Of a stretch of 20,578 nt of DNA, positions 12,386-19,935 are shown one piece after another. The first letter of the stretch is position 1. Each line of letters begins with the position of its first letter. Position numbers and translations under genes: made by a program. The DNA comes from a virus. The notes under the pieces are model-generated. The model was not told the origin of the DNA, did no database searches, and was given only the letters and a program-made list of their open reading frames with translations. The stretch spans positions 1-20,578 of IMG/VR virus record IMGVR_UViG_3300043773_001154. One strand, written 5' to 3'.

Positions 12386-12391
12386 CGCGTC
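12369..12391. other. Hairpin covering two convergent stop codons
   Basis: GACGCGC (12369-12375) pairs with GCGCGTC (12385-12391) over a 9-base loop that holds the TAG of the phosphoesterase gene (12383-12385) and the TAA of the minus-strand gene (12384-12382). There is no T run on either side, so it is not a standard bidirectional terminator, though it is the only structure between the two convergent operons. Confidence 0.55.
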
Positions 12392-15351
12392 GGCTTAAAC
12401 ATCGGATCAGTCCTCTCATCTTCCATGCGGGAGATGGTGAGGATCGCTTGAAGGGCGGGGCTAATCGTGGCGTTGGTGTTAGAGGCAGCCGCCTTGAACT
12501 TGGGGGCATAGCGCGGATCGATGTACATGGTGTAAGCCATGTTGTACATTCCGTTCTCCATCATCCGCATAAGCTCAGTCGGATTGACGTAGGCCGTAAC
12601 ACCCTTGTTAGGCGTCAGACGATTGCGGACGTTGATACCGCGCTGCACAGGCTCAGTTGCTCCAGACCTAATGTCGGTGAGGGCGTCTACAGCAATCTTG
12701 GTGTACTCGCCGTACAGCCGCTTGAGGTTGTCAAACTCAGCCGCACCCATGATGGCTTGGAATGCCTTGCGCTTCATCTCATTTTCGCCGCCCTTGCTGT
12801 TAAAGAAGTCGGTCAACTTCTTCATATTGACCTGTGGCGTCACGCCCTTGGAAGCAGGGTAGAACTCACGCATCACCGTAGCCGCAGCAGCACGGCGTAG
12901 GTTGTCTAGGTCAGCGGTGCGCCCAGATGCCTGCAAGGCTCCCGTGAAGTCGGTTAGCGTGTCAGGAGCCACCGTAAGCAGCTTTTCAATCCACTTGGCG
13001 TTGTTGCCGGGGTCGGAGGACAGCTTCACGCCCTGATCGTTTAGGAAGACAACCAGAGGGTCTTTCTGCGCGGCAACCAGCGCATCGTTAGCCACGCGCT
13101 CGTCAATCTTGGCGTTGCGACGGGCCTCGAAAACACGGGCGTTATTTGCGCGGCGAGCCTTAGCGGTGGTGCTAAGAAGCTGGTCGCGAACAGCGCGGCC
13201 ATACTCTACGCGCCAAGCAGCCGTATCGGCACCAAGCTCAACGGCTTGATTTAGGAAGGTTTCATACTCCTGCTTACTGACGGCAGGAACCTGAGTGAGT
13301 GCGCCGAGACGAGCCAGAGCACGAACTTGCTTAGCCGTGCCAAGTCCCAGTTCATGCACAGGGAATCCGGTGGCGGATAGCTTGTCCAAGTCTTGAACGA
13401 TCTTTGCCGGATCGAAAGCCTCATGGTTGAGGCGTTGTCCGCCGCCAGCAACTTGAGAGCGACGGAACACCGAATCACGGACGTTATCGAAGAAGCCTCG
13501 CTTGAAGAGGTCGCCAGCCATTGTGGCAGCATTGACCGAAGACGGATTGGCAGGATCAGCGGAAGCCGCAATCATCGAGGCGATAGCGTCCACCTGATCC
13601 ATCACGGGACGACCGCCAAGCTGCTTAGCAGCATCAGGAATCTCATCCAGCAGCAGATTGGTAATCAAATCAGACTGCCCGTTTTCAAGCATCTGATAAA
13701 CCGGAGTGTCAATCGCAGAGAACCGGGAGCTTGCCAGAGCGTTAGCTGCGCGGAGCCTCGGAACGGCGGTTGAGTCAACGCGATTCAAATAGGACTCAGA
13801 AGCGTTAATCAACGCCCGATAAGCGTCTCGGGTGATTCTTTCGGCTTCGGCAGGACTCTTGCCAGAAGCAACAAAGTCGTTGTACACCTTGTTCTTAAAC
13901 TCCTTAAACCCCTCATAAGAAAGCCGTCCCTTTGGTGCTCGCGCATCAAAGAATGCGCCAGCCATGTCCAGCACATCTTGACGGGCCAGCTTCCCTTGAA
14001 CCGCATTGCGGCTGCTCTTAGCTAGATTGGCTACCTCACGCTCAAAGTCGGCTCGCGTCAGCACCGTGTAGTTGCTGTTGATTCCAGCCGTATCGTAAGC
14101 TGCCTCAATAGCACTCTTCACAAAGTCGTCAGACGACCTAGCGAGGTCCATCAACTGAGTACCACGACGAACGCTAGTGACATCATTAATGCTAGTGATC
14201 TTGTTGCCGCCGAAGAACGTATCAGCAGCATTGTTGAACATAGCCCTACGCGCCGTAACCTCCATAGCCTTGAGCTTGGCGTCGGCAATCAGCGCAGGAG
14301 CGGCGGTCTGGTTAGTCCTGCGAGCCTCTTCTGCAATCATGGTTGCGCGATCAGCAGCAGCCTTGGCCGTGCGGTAGTCAGACTGAAGATTCTTCAGCTT
14401 GTCCGTGGTCTGGATCAGGTAGTCCTGCAACCCGCTTGTATTTGGCACATCAGGGAACGCAGCAGGAATGGCATCATCAAGGCTTGCTTCAATATCGCCA
14501 ACAACCTGCAAAGCTCTCCTAGAGTTGCGAGCAAATGCCTCACGCTCTGCGCCAGCCATCTCAGGTAGACCCATACTAAGCGAAGCAGGGCCGGTATAGC
14601 CATTATTGCGGATGACAGCAATGTTGGCCTTAGCTTCATCAGAAAGCTGACCAACACGGCTTGCCGTGCCAGCAGCAACGCCGCCAAGCACAGGTGCGGC
14701 TACGCGCATTGTCGTATCAAGACCACCCGTGGACTTAAAGCCGTCGCTCTTGTACTCCTCCCAATTTTGACCGGAGCTAATGAACCGCGAAAGTTCGCTG
14801 CCAGCAGTTTGCGCGGCTACGTTAAAGGATGGCCGTAAAAACATACCGCCCTTGCCAATGATCGGAACTGAGCCGCCAGCCGCCGCTCCAGCAATCTGAC
14901 GACCAGAATACTTAGTGTCTTCCTTGCTCGCCTGCTCAATGGTCTGTCCAAGGAACTCACTAATCGCGCTGCTCAATCCGCCAACAGCGGCAATAGCCGC
15001 TGCGCCAGCAAGTCCAGTTCCAACAACAGGGGCCGCAAGTGCGCCAGCAGCAACAGGAACTGCAACTCTCGCAACATTGGCCGTTTGGTTGAGCATCGAC
15101 TGGCCGAAGTCAGGCTCATTCATCGCATTGCTAACCATAGCCCCAAGACCAGCCACAGGACCGGGAGCCATACCCGCTCCAGCTAGCCCAGCCATGCTAC
15201 CACGAAGCATCGCATCTCGACCACGGGCTTGCTGCTGAGCGGAAACAGAAGCGTAGTCCTTATTGATACGATCAGCGATTTCTTGATCGTCCATCTCATC
15301 AGGAAACTCGTAACGCTTTCCCGTGCGCGGATCGGTGACAGTTTGAATCAT
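12382..15351 (-). CDS. Large internal virion / DNA-ejection-type protein (989 aa)
   Basis: A 989-residue protein, the last gene of the minus-strand virion operon. It opens with VTDPRTGKRYEFPDEMDDQE, a DP-x-G-x-x-YEFPD lead seen in other phage virion proteins. Then come several Gly/Ala-rich hydrophobic stretches (about 51-76, 93-130, 151-170, 216-236) that could insert into membrane. The rest is long, charged and helical. Size, position after two other Ala-rich proteins and the membrane-prone N-terminus fit the largest ejection protein of podoviruses (T7 gp16 or P22 gp16 type); no transglycosylase motif is visible. The ATG at 15351 has no Shine-Dalgarno site and a hairpin just upstream. The identity as an ejection protein is inference; its being virion structural is likely. 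Confidence 0.72.
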   Translation of the reverse strand: MIQTVTDPRTGKRYEFPDEMDDQEIADRINKDYASVSAQQQARGRDAMLRGSMAGLAGAGMAPGPVAGLGAMVSNAMNEPDFGQSMLNQTANVARVAVPVAAGALAAPVVGTGLAGAAAIAAVGGLSSAISEFLGQTIEQASKEDTKYSGRQIAGAAAGGSVPIIGKGGMFLRPSFNVAAQTAGSELSRFISSGQNWEEYKSDGFKSTGGLDTTMRVAAPVLGGVAAGTASRVGQLSDEAKANIAVIRNNGYTGPASLSMGLPEMAGAEREAFARNSRRALQVVGDIEASLDDAIPAAFPDVPNTSGLQDYLIQTTDKLKNLQSDYRTAKAAADRATMIAEEARRTNQTAAPALIADAKLKAMEVTARRAMFNNAADTFFGGNKITSINDVTSVRRGTQLMDLARSSDDFVKSAIEAAYDTAGINSNYTVLTRADFEREVANLAKSSRNAVQGKLARQDVLDMAGAFFDARAPKGRLSYEGFKEFKNKVYNDFVASGKSPAEAERITRDAYRALINASESYLNRVDSTAVPRLRAANALASSRFSAIDTPVYQMLENGQSDLITNLLLDEIPDAAKQLGGRPVMDQVDAIASMIAASADPANPSSVNAATMAGDLFKRGFFDNVRDSVFRRSQVAGGGQRLNHEAFDPAKIVQDLDKLSATGFPVHELGLGTAKQVRALARLGALTQVPAVSKQEYETFLNQAVELGADTAAWRVEYGRAVRDQLLSTTAKARRANNARVFEARRNAKIDERVANDALVAAQKDPLVVFLNDQGVKLSSDPGNNAKWIEKLLTVAPDTLTDFTGALQASGRTADLDNLRRAAAATVMREFYPASKGVTPQVNMKKLTDFFNSKGGENEMKRKAFQAIMGAAEFDNLKRLYGEYTKIAVDALTDIRSGATEPVQRGINVRNRLTPNKGVTAYVNPTELMRMMENGMYNMAYTMYIDPRYAPKFKAAASNTNATISPALQAILTISRMEDERTDPMFKPTR

Positions 15352-15362
15352 GGTTCTGATTG

Positions 15363-15379
15363 TAGCTGATATTCAGCTA
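15363..15379 (-). promoter_or_regulatory. Leader hairpin before the 989-aa gene
   Basis: TAGCTGA (15363-15369) and TCAGCTA (15373-15379) form a perfect 7-bp stem with a 3-base loop. It lies in the 55-base gap before the gene, 11 bases from the ATG. No T run follows, so RNA processing, mRNA stability or initiation control are more likely than termination. Confidence 0.5.
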
Positions 15380-15406
15380 ACTGACTTAAAATGGGCCAAA
15401 CGAAGG

Positions 15407-16708
15407 CTAGGGGGTGCCAAATCTGGAGCCATCGAAAGTGCGTTCACGGGTTGGAGCGGGAGGCATTGTGCTCTTGCCCAAGAAGAATGGGGCAGCTCGT
15501 TCATTGAAGATCAGCGTCTTATAGAACGGATCATCAGGACTAAACGAGTCATTGATGCGAGCGTTATATTCGTTTAGCGTATCCCTGCTCGCCCTGTTAA
15601 GAATTTTTTGCAGACGCTGCAAGGACTCTGCGGTCATCGTTACGTCTCCGCCAGCCATTCTTTCTGCAAACCTACGGTCAGCATCAGACAAAGCTGTTCC
15701 CGCGCCAAAGTTCTTAATCTGCATCGCGACAGCTTGTCCGATAAGAGAAATATAGGTCTGTGTGTTGGCAACTTCTGGGAACTCAGCAATCCCAAGATCC
15801 TGAGCAAATGCTTTAAGCGCAAGTTCTGCGTTAGCCGTCTTGCCCGTGATGAGATCTTTGTTGCTAAGAAGGTTCTGAAGGGTTTCAGCAGTACTTGAAA
15901 GGCGAGCGATTGGAGCAATTTGATCCCGCTCCGCCCTGAGGGTCTTAAAAATCTCAAGGCGTTCTGCGCCCTTTTGACCAAGGTCGATGTTGGTGGTGGC
16001 GGCACCAGTCTTAGCAATCTTATCAAGAATCTTAGCCCTCTCTTGGGCGTTGGGCGCGCGGCCATTCGTCTGTTCAAAAGCAGCAAACTCAGTCTGCGCC
16101 TGTTGCTCTTGGAAACTCAAGTCCTTCGGCTTTGTCCGTCCAAGGGCAGCGATTTCAGCGTCGGTCTTGCGAAGTCCAGCTTCAGCACCAGCCGTAGCAA
16201 GGAAGTCCTTATAGCCAGCACTAAGAGCTTCTGGCGTGAACACATTTTTGTTAATTGGAGAAGGCAGCTTTCCGCCGCCCTGACGATAGAGTTCTGCGAT
16301 AGTAGAAGCCTGTTGGCGAGTTTGGGCGTCTTTAGCTTCTTTCGCGGCCTCGTTGGTGAATGTCGCATACTGCATTATCCCCGGCGCACCAACAGCATTA
16401 ACGCCAACCCTTGCCCTTTCTGGGTCAAACTCACCCTTCTCATTCGCAAATATTTTAAAGGCTTGCGGGTTGGCTTTATGAACACCTTTTAGAAAATCGA
16501 TCGTCTGCCCAATCCGCTTCTCCTCTTCTTTTTTCTGTTGAAATCCTTGAATTGCTGAAGCAGCAATTTGACCAAGGTTAGAGATGCTTTGAGCCAAAGC
16601 CGCATTGCCCTGTGCAGCAAACTGCTGGGCATTACTCATGCCTTGAAAAAGCGGTGAATAATCAATCCGGCCAAGTCCTGCTTGAATGTTTGATCCGATG
16701 CGTGCCAT
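15407..16708 (-). CDS. Probable internal virion protein (433 aa)
   Basis: A 433-residue helical protein. The N-terminus is Ala/Gln/Ser-rich (SNAQQFAAQGNAALAQSISN) and leads into a charged helix (QQKKEEEKRIGQTIDFLKG). Residues about 270-385 hold a more ordered part: TAETLQNLLSNKDLITGKTA, then QTYISLIGQAVAMQIKNFGA, GTALSDADRRFAERMAGGDV and QRLQKILNRASRDTLNEYNA, a layout I have seen in phage virion proteins of the ejection group. It lies between the SET gene and the 989-aa gene. ATG at 16708, no Shine-Dalgarno site; the leader has a hairpin followed by a T run (16715-16736). It probably forms part of the internal core or trans-envelope channel, by context. Confidence 0.7.
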   Translation of the reverse strand: MARIGSNIQAGLGRIDYSPLFQGMSNAQQFAAQGNAALAQSISNLGQIAASAIQGFQQKKEEEKRIGQTIDFLKGVHKANPQAFKIFANEKGEFDPERARVGVNAVGAPGIMQYATFTNEAAKEAKDAQTRQQASTIAELYRQGGGKLPSPINKNVFTPEALSAGYKDFLATAGAEAGLRKTDAEIAALGRTKPKDLSFQEQQAQTEFAAFEQTNGRAPNAQERAKILDKIAKTGAATTNIDLGQKGAERLEIFKTLRAERDQIAPIARLSSTAETLQNLLSNKDLITGKTANAELALKAFAQDLGIAEFPEVANTQTYISLIGQAVAMQIKNFGAGTALSDADRRFAERMAGGDVTMTAESLQRLQKILNRASRDTLNEYNARINDSFSPDDPFYKTLIFNERAAPFFLGKSTMPPAPTRERTFDGSRFGTP

Positions 16709-16714
16709 AGATAG

Positions 16715-16736
16715 AAAAATGGCCTAAAACGCCATT
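16715..16736 (-). terminator. Hairpin plus T-tract in the leader of the 433-aa gene
   Basis: On the minus strand AATGGC-GTTTTAG-GCCATT forms a 6-bp stem followed by a T run, a weak intrinsic-terminator pattern. It ends only 6 bases before the ATG at 16708. It follows the SET gene, so it could be the terminator of the inserted cassette, an attenuator, or a processing site between the cassette and the ejection genes. Confidence 0.5.
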
Positions 16737-16779
16737 AGGACGCCGTAGACCGGGTTAAAGCCATTCCCTCTATCTTACA

Positions 16780-17169
16780 CTAAGATTTGGCTTTGCCTAG
16801 CTTCTGGGAGCAGAGAACATCGCTCTCTTGGCAGATAAGAAGCTCTTCTCCAGCCGCTATATCCCTAGTGGCTACAATAACAGGTTCGCCATTAAGAATG
16901 GCCTCAGATTCAGCCGCATTGGTTTCAGATTCGTTATCCGAAAAATTCCACCACCTAGCCAAGTCTCCGCAAATTGTTAGCGTCTTTGGTTTAAGACGGC
17001 AAACGTACCCAAAGTGGATTTGGGCTGGGGTAGCCTCGGCCAAATCAACCGATTGGTCTACTTCGGGGTTGAAGTAGTAGACAATCGTGTTCTTAGGAAT
17101 TGGATCTAAAGCAAACAGCCCATTGCCATGCTTAGGGCTTTTCTTGGCCTCAACCCTTACTGTTATCAT
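16780..17169 (-). CDS. Small SET-domain-like protein with altered catalytic motifs
   Basis: A 129-residue protein that is almost entirely a SET domain, the fold of protein lysine methyltransferases. The N-terminal KHGNGLFALDPIPKNTIVYY (14-33) matches the GxGxFA lead, ICGDLARWWNFSDNESETNA (66-85) sits at the NHSCxPN-type motif, and VIVATRDIAAGEELLICQ (97-114) is the AxRDIxxGEEL end. Two key residues differ: NHS reads NFS, and the Tyr expected seven residues after the Gly of GEEL reads Gln (Q114). Methyl transfer may be lost or changed. I use the ATG at 17169 (a TTG at 17175 is also in frame); it overlaps the PAPS-family gene by 20 bases, so the two are coupled. SET proteins are uncommon in phages; the target is unknown. 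Confidence 0.78.
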   Translation of the reverse strand: MITVRVEAKKSPKHGNGLFALDPIPKNTIVYYFNPEVDQSVDLAEATPAQIHFGYVCRLKPKTLTICGDLARWWNFSDNESETNAAESEAILNGEPVIVATRDIAAGEELLICQESDVLCSQKLGKAKS

Positions 17170-17971
17170 CGCCAAAGTAGTCAGCAGCTATACCTTGATA
17201 CGGAATTTGGTCTGAGATGTTGCTGACTTGGCACTGTAGCTTAGGGCAGTAGACTGATTTCTCCTTACTGCGGCGATCAATGCATCTAATGCACACATTG
17301 GCATAATCGCTATTAGTCCATTTGTCGTCCCATTCCTTCCTTGTGGACTGGTTGTACCTGTCCCATTGCTGAGGAATGGAATTGGCCTCCGTGTATGCCC
17401 AAATATCGTCATCCGTCCAATGGCGAAGCGGAAAGGCGAAATCTGGAATGCCGGGAGCATTCTTCTTGATGTCAACGTGCAGCTTAACGCTGCCAGCAAT
17501 CTGGTCTACATCGCTCGACTTGTGACCAACAAACATCACGTCCCAAGGGAAGGCAAAAGAACCCTTAGGTCTATTAAGTACGTCTAAGCCGCAAACCCAC
17601 TTCCTGCCAGCCTCAGGCTCTAAGATGTTCTTAGGCAGATTAAGAATGGCATTGTTTGCACTTCCAACCTGATAGTGGTTGGTAAACGCCATGATTTCCT
17701 TGCCTTCCCACATCGTGATTTGAGAGGGCGGATAGTCATACACTTCAAGACCCCAAGCATTGATTACCGAGTCAGCAAATTGGTACTTCTGGGGCCACCA
17801 AGGATCTCGATAAAAAACAATTTTGGGCTTAAATCCGTGCGAAACAAGAATGTGCAGCAATACCATGCTGTCCTTGCCAAAGGAACACAACATGGCCGGA
17901 TTTTTGTAATTAGCCAAAATCTTGCTAGTTAAAGAAACGCTATCCTTAACTAAGGAGGGAATGTCAGACAT
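17150..17971 (-). CDS. PAPS-reductase/ATP-pyrophosphatase-family protein
   Basis: A 273-residue protein of the PP-loop (N-type ATP pyrophosphatase) superfamily. The PP-loop CSFGKDSMVLLH lies at 29-40, FYRDPWW at 53-59, and FPLRHWTDDDIWAYTEANSI at 180-199 matches the C-terminal part of PAPS reductases and CysD-type enzymes. Five cysteines (C127, C227, C230, C242, C247), four of them in NVCIRC...VYCPKLQC, look like a metal or Fe-S site, unlike the single ECGLH Cys of assimilatory PAPS reductases. Relatives act in sulfur assimilation, tRNA thiolation and DNA phosphorothioation (DndC); which applies here is unknown. I use the ATG at 17971 (a GTG lies just upstream at 17974). It overlaps the SET gene and begins inside a hairpin. 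Bases 17641-17940 are about 44% G+C by hand count (131/300), lower than the neighbouring virion gene. Confidence 0.85.
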   Translation of the reverse strand: MSDIPSLVKDSVSLTSKILANYKNPAMLCSFGKDSMVLLHILVSHGFKPKIVFYRDPWWPQKYQFADSVINAWGLEVYDYPPSQITMWEGKEIMAFTNHYQVGSANNAILNLPKNILEPEAGRKWVCGLDVLNRPKGSFAFPWDVMFVGHKSSDVDQIAGSVKLHVDIKKNAPGIPDFAFPLRHWTDDDIWAYTEANSIPQQWDRYNQSTRKEWDDKWTNSDYANVCIRCIDRRSKEKSVYCPKLQCQVSNISDQIPYQGIAADYFGDDNSKG

Positions 17972-17988
17972 CACTATCTGCTAGTGAT
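17970..17988 (-). promoter_or_regulatory. Hairpin overlapping the start of the PAPS-family gene
   Basis: A perfect 7-bp stem, ATCACTA (17970-17976) with TAGTGAT (17982-17988), and a 5-base loop. On the minus strand its 3' arm contains the GTG at 17974 and the first two bases of the ATG at 17971, so the start would be occluded when folded. TTGACC (18005-18000 on the minus strand) just upstream could be a -35, but no good -10 is present. Confidence 0.6.
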
Positions 17989-18006
17989 TCCTAATATTGC
18001 GGTCAA

Positions 18007-19893
18007 TTAAAAAATCCAAGCGGCTGTAACCATGCCGGCAGCAGTAAGACCAGCACCAGCAAGAGACTTGTTGCCAGCCGACCTCTGAGCGGCGGCACTA
18101 ATGTTTGCCCCTTGGATGCCTGCTTGGTAGTTAGCCAGATTCGTAGCGTTAGAAAGGGCCAGATTGATGCCAGCGTCAGGATTAAAGACGTTACCGCCAG
18201 CACCCTGCTGAGCCATACCAGTCAGATTCTGGCCCATAGCCACAGCGTTAGACGGGCGACCCAAGACAACAGACATCGGGTCAAACGCCGCACCGTACAT
18301 ACCAACAAGGTTTTGCTGGTAGCCCCGATTTGCCGCCAGTTCGTTTTTACGGGCCTCACCAAGAAGGCCAAGGTTGGAAATGCCCCGTTGCTGTTGGTCG
18401 GCTTGGAAAGCGCGGTTTTGAAGGCCGAGATTCGCCATCGTCTCCTGATTGGTGAGGCCAACCTGCGTCTGCGTAGCCTGATTCGCTAGGGCAGTACGCA
18501 TCGCAGCATCCAAGTTAGCTTGTCCAGCGACGTTAGTAGCCTGAGCACCAAATTGTGAGGCTTGGTTAAGGGCATCTAGGTTAGCCATGCCAAACTGATT
18601 TTGGGCAGCTTGGTTAGCCATAGCAAAACGAGCCTGCTGTTCAGCGTTAGCCATAGCAGCAGCGTTCTGAGCAGATGCCCCAAACTGAGCTGCTTGATTA
18701 CGGGCAGCGGCACCAAACTGCGCAGCCTCATTAGCAGACATTGCCCCAAACTGGGAAGCCTGATTGAGAGCCTGTTGGTCGGCCAAAGAAAGCTGTAGGC
18801 CAGCCGCTTGATTAGCCAGAGCAGAACGCAACTGAGCGTCTTGATTAGCCTGTGAGCGGCCAAGATCCTGACCGTACACACCCGTAGCAAATCCACGGCT
18901 GGCGTTAAGGTCGGCTAGATAAGCCTGATTAAGCGCAGCAGACTGCTGAATGTCCTGAGCCTGACGTTGACGAACAGCTTCAGAACGGGCCATTGCTTCA
19001 CCAGCAATAGCCTGATTGCTCATTTCCAGCCCACGCGCCGCAAATGCTTCACGGGTGGCCTGCTGTGCGTTACGAAGCTCTTCCGGCGAAAGCTGACCCG
19101 TAGAAAGGGCCATCTCCGCAGCACGGCGACGGAAGGTTTCGGAAGCAGCCGTAGGAGCCGCACCCATAGCTTGACCATAAAGGCTTTCACCAAGAGCACC
19201 TTGCCCAATAGTTTGCGCGGCAACATCCGCAACACGTTGAGCGCGTGCAGCATCATAACCTTGAGAAGCATAGCCTTGAGCATTGTATCCTTGGGCAGAA
19301 ACGGTTGGGGCTGCGCCAAGCAAGTTTGCTTGGCCTTGGGCAGCAGTATAGCCTTGCGCCGTCATTGTGGGCGCGGTTCCGATAAGAGAGGCTTGAGCCG
19401 GGGTAATGTTTACATCACCAAAAATGCGTGTATTGCTAAGAGCCGTCTCAAGGTCTTTAAAGGAATCTCTCTCTCCACCCATCGCCCGTGCAGCCTCAAG
19501 CTGAGCAAACATTTGGGGATTGGCCTGCATGAGCGCAGACAGATAACCGCCACTCTGGCTCTGGAGGGCGCGGATGTCTGCATCACGCTTAAGCCGATCA
19601 GCCGTTTCCTGCGTAGCACTAAGCTGGGGAGTAATTTGGTTGATGATGTCAACCATTCCAGCCTGACCGGGGGTTCCACGCAGCGTCTGTTCAATCTCTT
19701 GAAGCGTTAGACCAGTAAACTGGGGCCGATACTGCTGTTCCGCCCCGAGCAACTTGTTCATGAAAGCAGGGTCAGACATGGCCGTGATATAGGCCATCGA
19801 CGCCTGTGCCGGATCTACTTGAAACGGATTGGCCGGGGTAGCTGGAGCACCCCTGTTGATGTTTTCAATCGGAATATCAAAGAGTTCGGCCAT
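18007..19893 (-). CDS. Ala/Gln-rich internal virion protein with hendecad repeats (628 aa)
   Basis: A 628-residue protein, the first of the three ejection-type genes. Residues 165-215 hold a short tandem AQGY-type repeat (APTMTAQGYTAAQG, APTVSAQGYNAQGY). Residues 355-497 are thirteen consecutive 11-residue units in one register, for example NQASQFGAMSA, NEAAQFGAAAR and NQAAQFGASAQ. The C-terminal 90 residues are Gly/Ala/Asn-rich with a hydrophobic end (LAGAGLTAAGMVTAAWIF). An 11-residue period is typical of long amphipathic or right-handed coiled-coil helices, and suits a DNA-ejection protein that assembles in the internal core or envelope. The ATG at 19893 lies 18 bases after a promoter-like TGTTATAAT in the gap after the tail protein; no Shine-Dalgarno site. 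Confidence 0.75.
   Translation of the reverse strand: MAELFDIPIENINRGAPATPANPFQVDPAQASMAYITAMSDPAFMNKLLGAEQQYRPQFTGLTLQEIEQTLRGTPGQAGMVDIINQITPQLSATQETADRLKRDADIRALQSQSGGYLSALMQANPQMFAQLEAARAMGGERDSFKDLETALSNTRIFGDVNITPAQASLIGTAPTMTAQGYTAAQGQANLLGAAPTVSAQGYNAQGYASQGYDAARAQRVADVAAQTIGQGALGESLYGQAMGAAPTAASETFRRRAAEMALSTGQLSPEELRNAQQATREAFAARGLEMSNQAIAGEAMARSEAVRQRQAQDIQQSAALNQAYLADLNASRGFATGVYGQDLGRSQANQDAQLRSALANQAAGLQLSLADQQALNQASQFGAMSANEAAQFGAAARNQAAQFGASAQNAAAMANAEQQARFAMANQAAQNQFGMANLDALNQASQFGAQATNVAGQANLDAAMRTALANQATQTQVGLTNQETMANLGLQNRAFQADQQQRGISNLGLLGEARKNELAANRGYQQNLVGMYGAAFDPMSVVLGRPSNAVAMGQNLTGMAQQGAGGNVFNPDAGINLALSNATNLANYQAGIQGANISAAAQRSAGNKSLAGAGLTAAGMVTAAWIF
18403..18831 (-). 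repeat. Thirteen in-register 33-bp (11-codon) repeats
   Basis: Codons 355-497 of the 628-aa gene divide into thirteen 11-residue units without a gap. Units 355-365 (LRSALANQAAG) and 465-475 (MRTALANQATQ) align at the same phase although 110 residues apart. The DNA copies have drifted, so selection acts on the protein period. Confidence 0.85.
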
Positions 19894-19919
19894 TGTTAAA
19901 AGTAGTTAGCAGTAGTTTG

Positions 19920-19928
19920 ATTATAACA
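19920..19928 (-). promoter_or_regulatory. Extended -10 promoter before the ejection-protein operon
   Basis: On the minus strand TGTTATAAT is a perfect extended -10 (TGnTATAAT). It lies in the 42-base gap after the tail protein, with a predicted start about 20 bases before the ATG at 19893. No -35 match lies 17 bases upstream, as is usual for extended -10 promoters. Confidence 0.5.
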
Positions 19929-19935
19929 TCCTATC

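Noticed and set aside
12448-12900. Plus-strand open frame of 150 codons
   Set aside because: Antisense to the C-terminal part of the 989-aa gene; it would continue past the convergent stop with no ribosome site.
15920-16492. Plus-strand open frame of 190 codons
   Set aside because: Antisense to the 433-aa virion gene; no recognisable protein, no operon partner.
18403-18831. CRISPR-like 33-bp periodic repeats
   Set aside because: The units are adjacent with no spacers, in codon phase, and diverged at the DNA level; they are protein repeats.
18967-19710. Plus-strand open frame of 247 codons
   Set aside because: Antisense to the repeat-bearing 628-aa gene, which has a better start, neighbours and protein character; the plus frame is open because of the Ala/Gln codon use.
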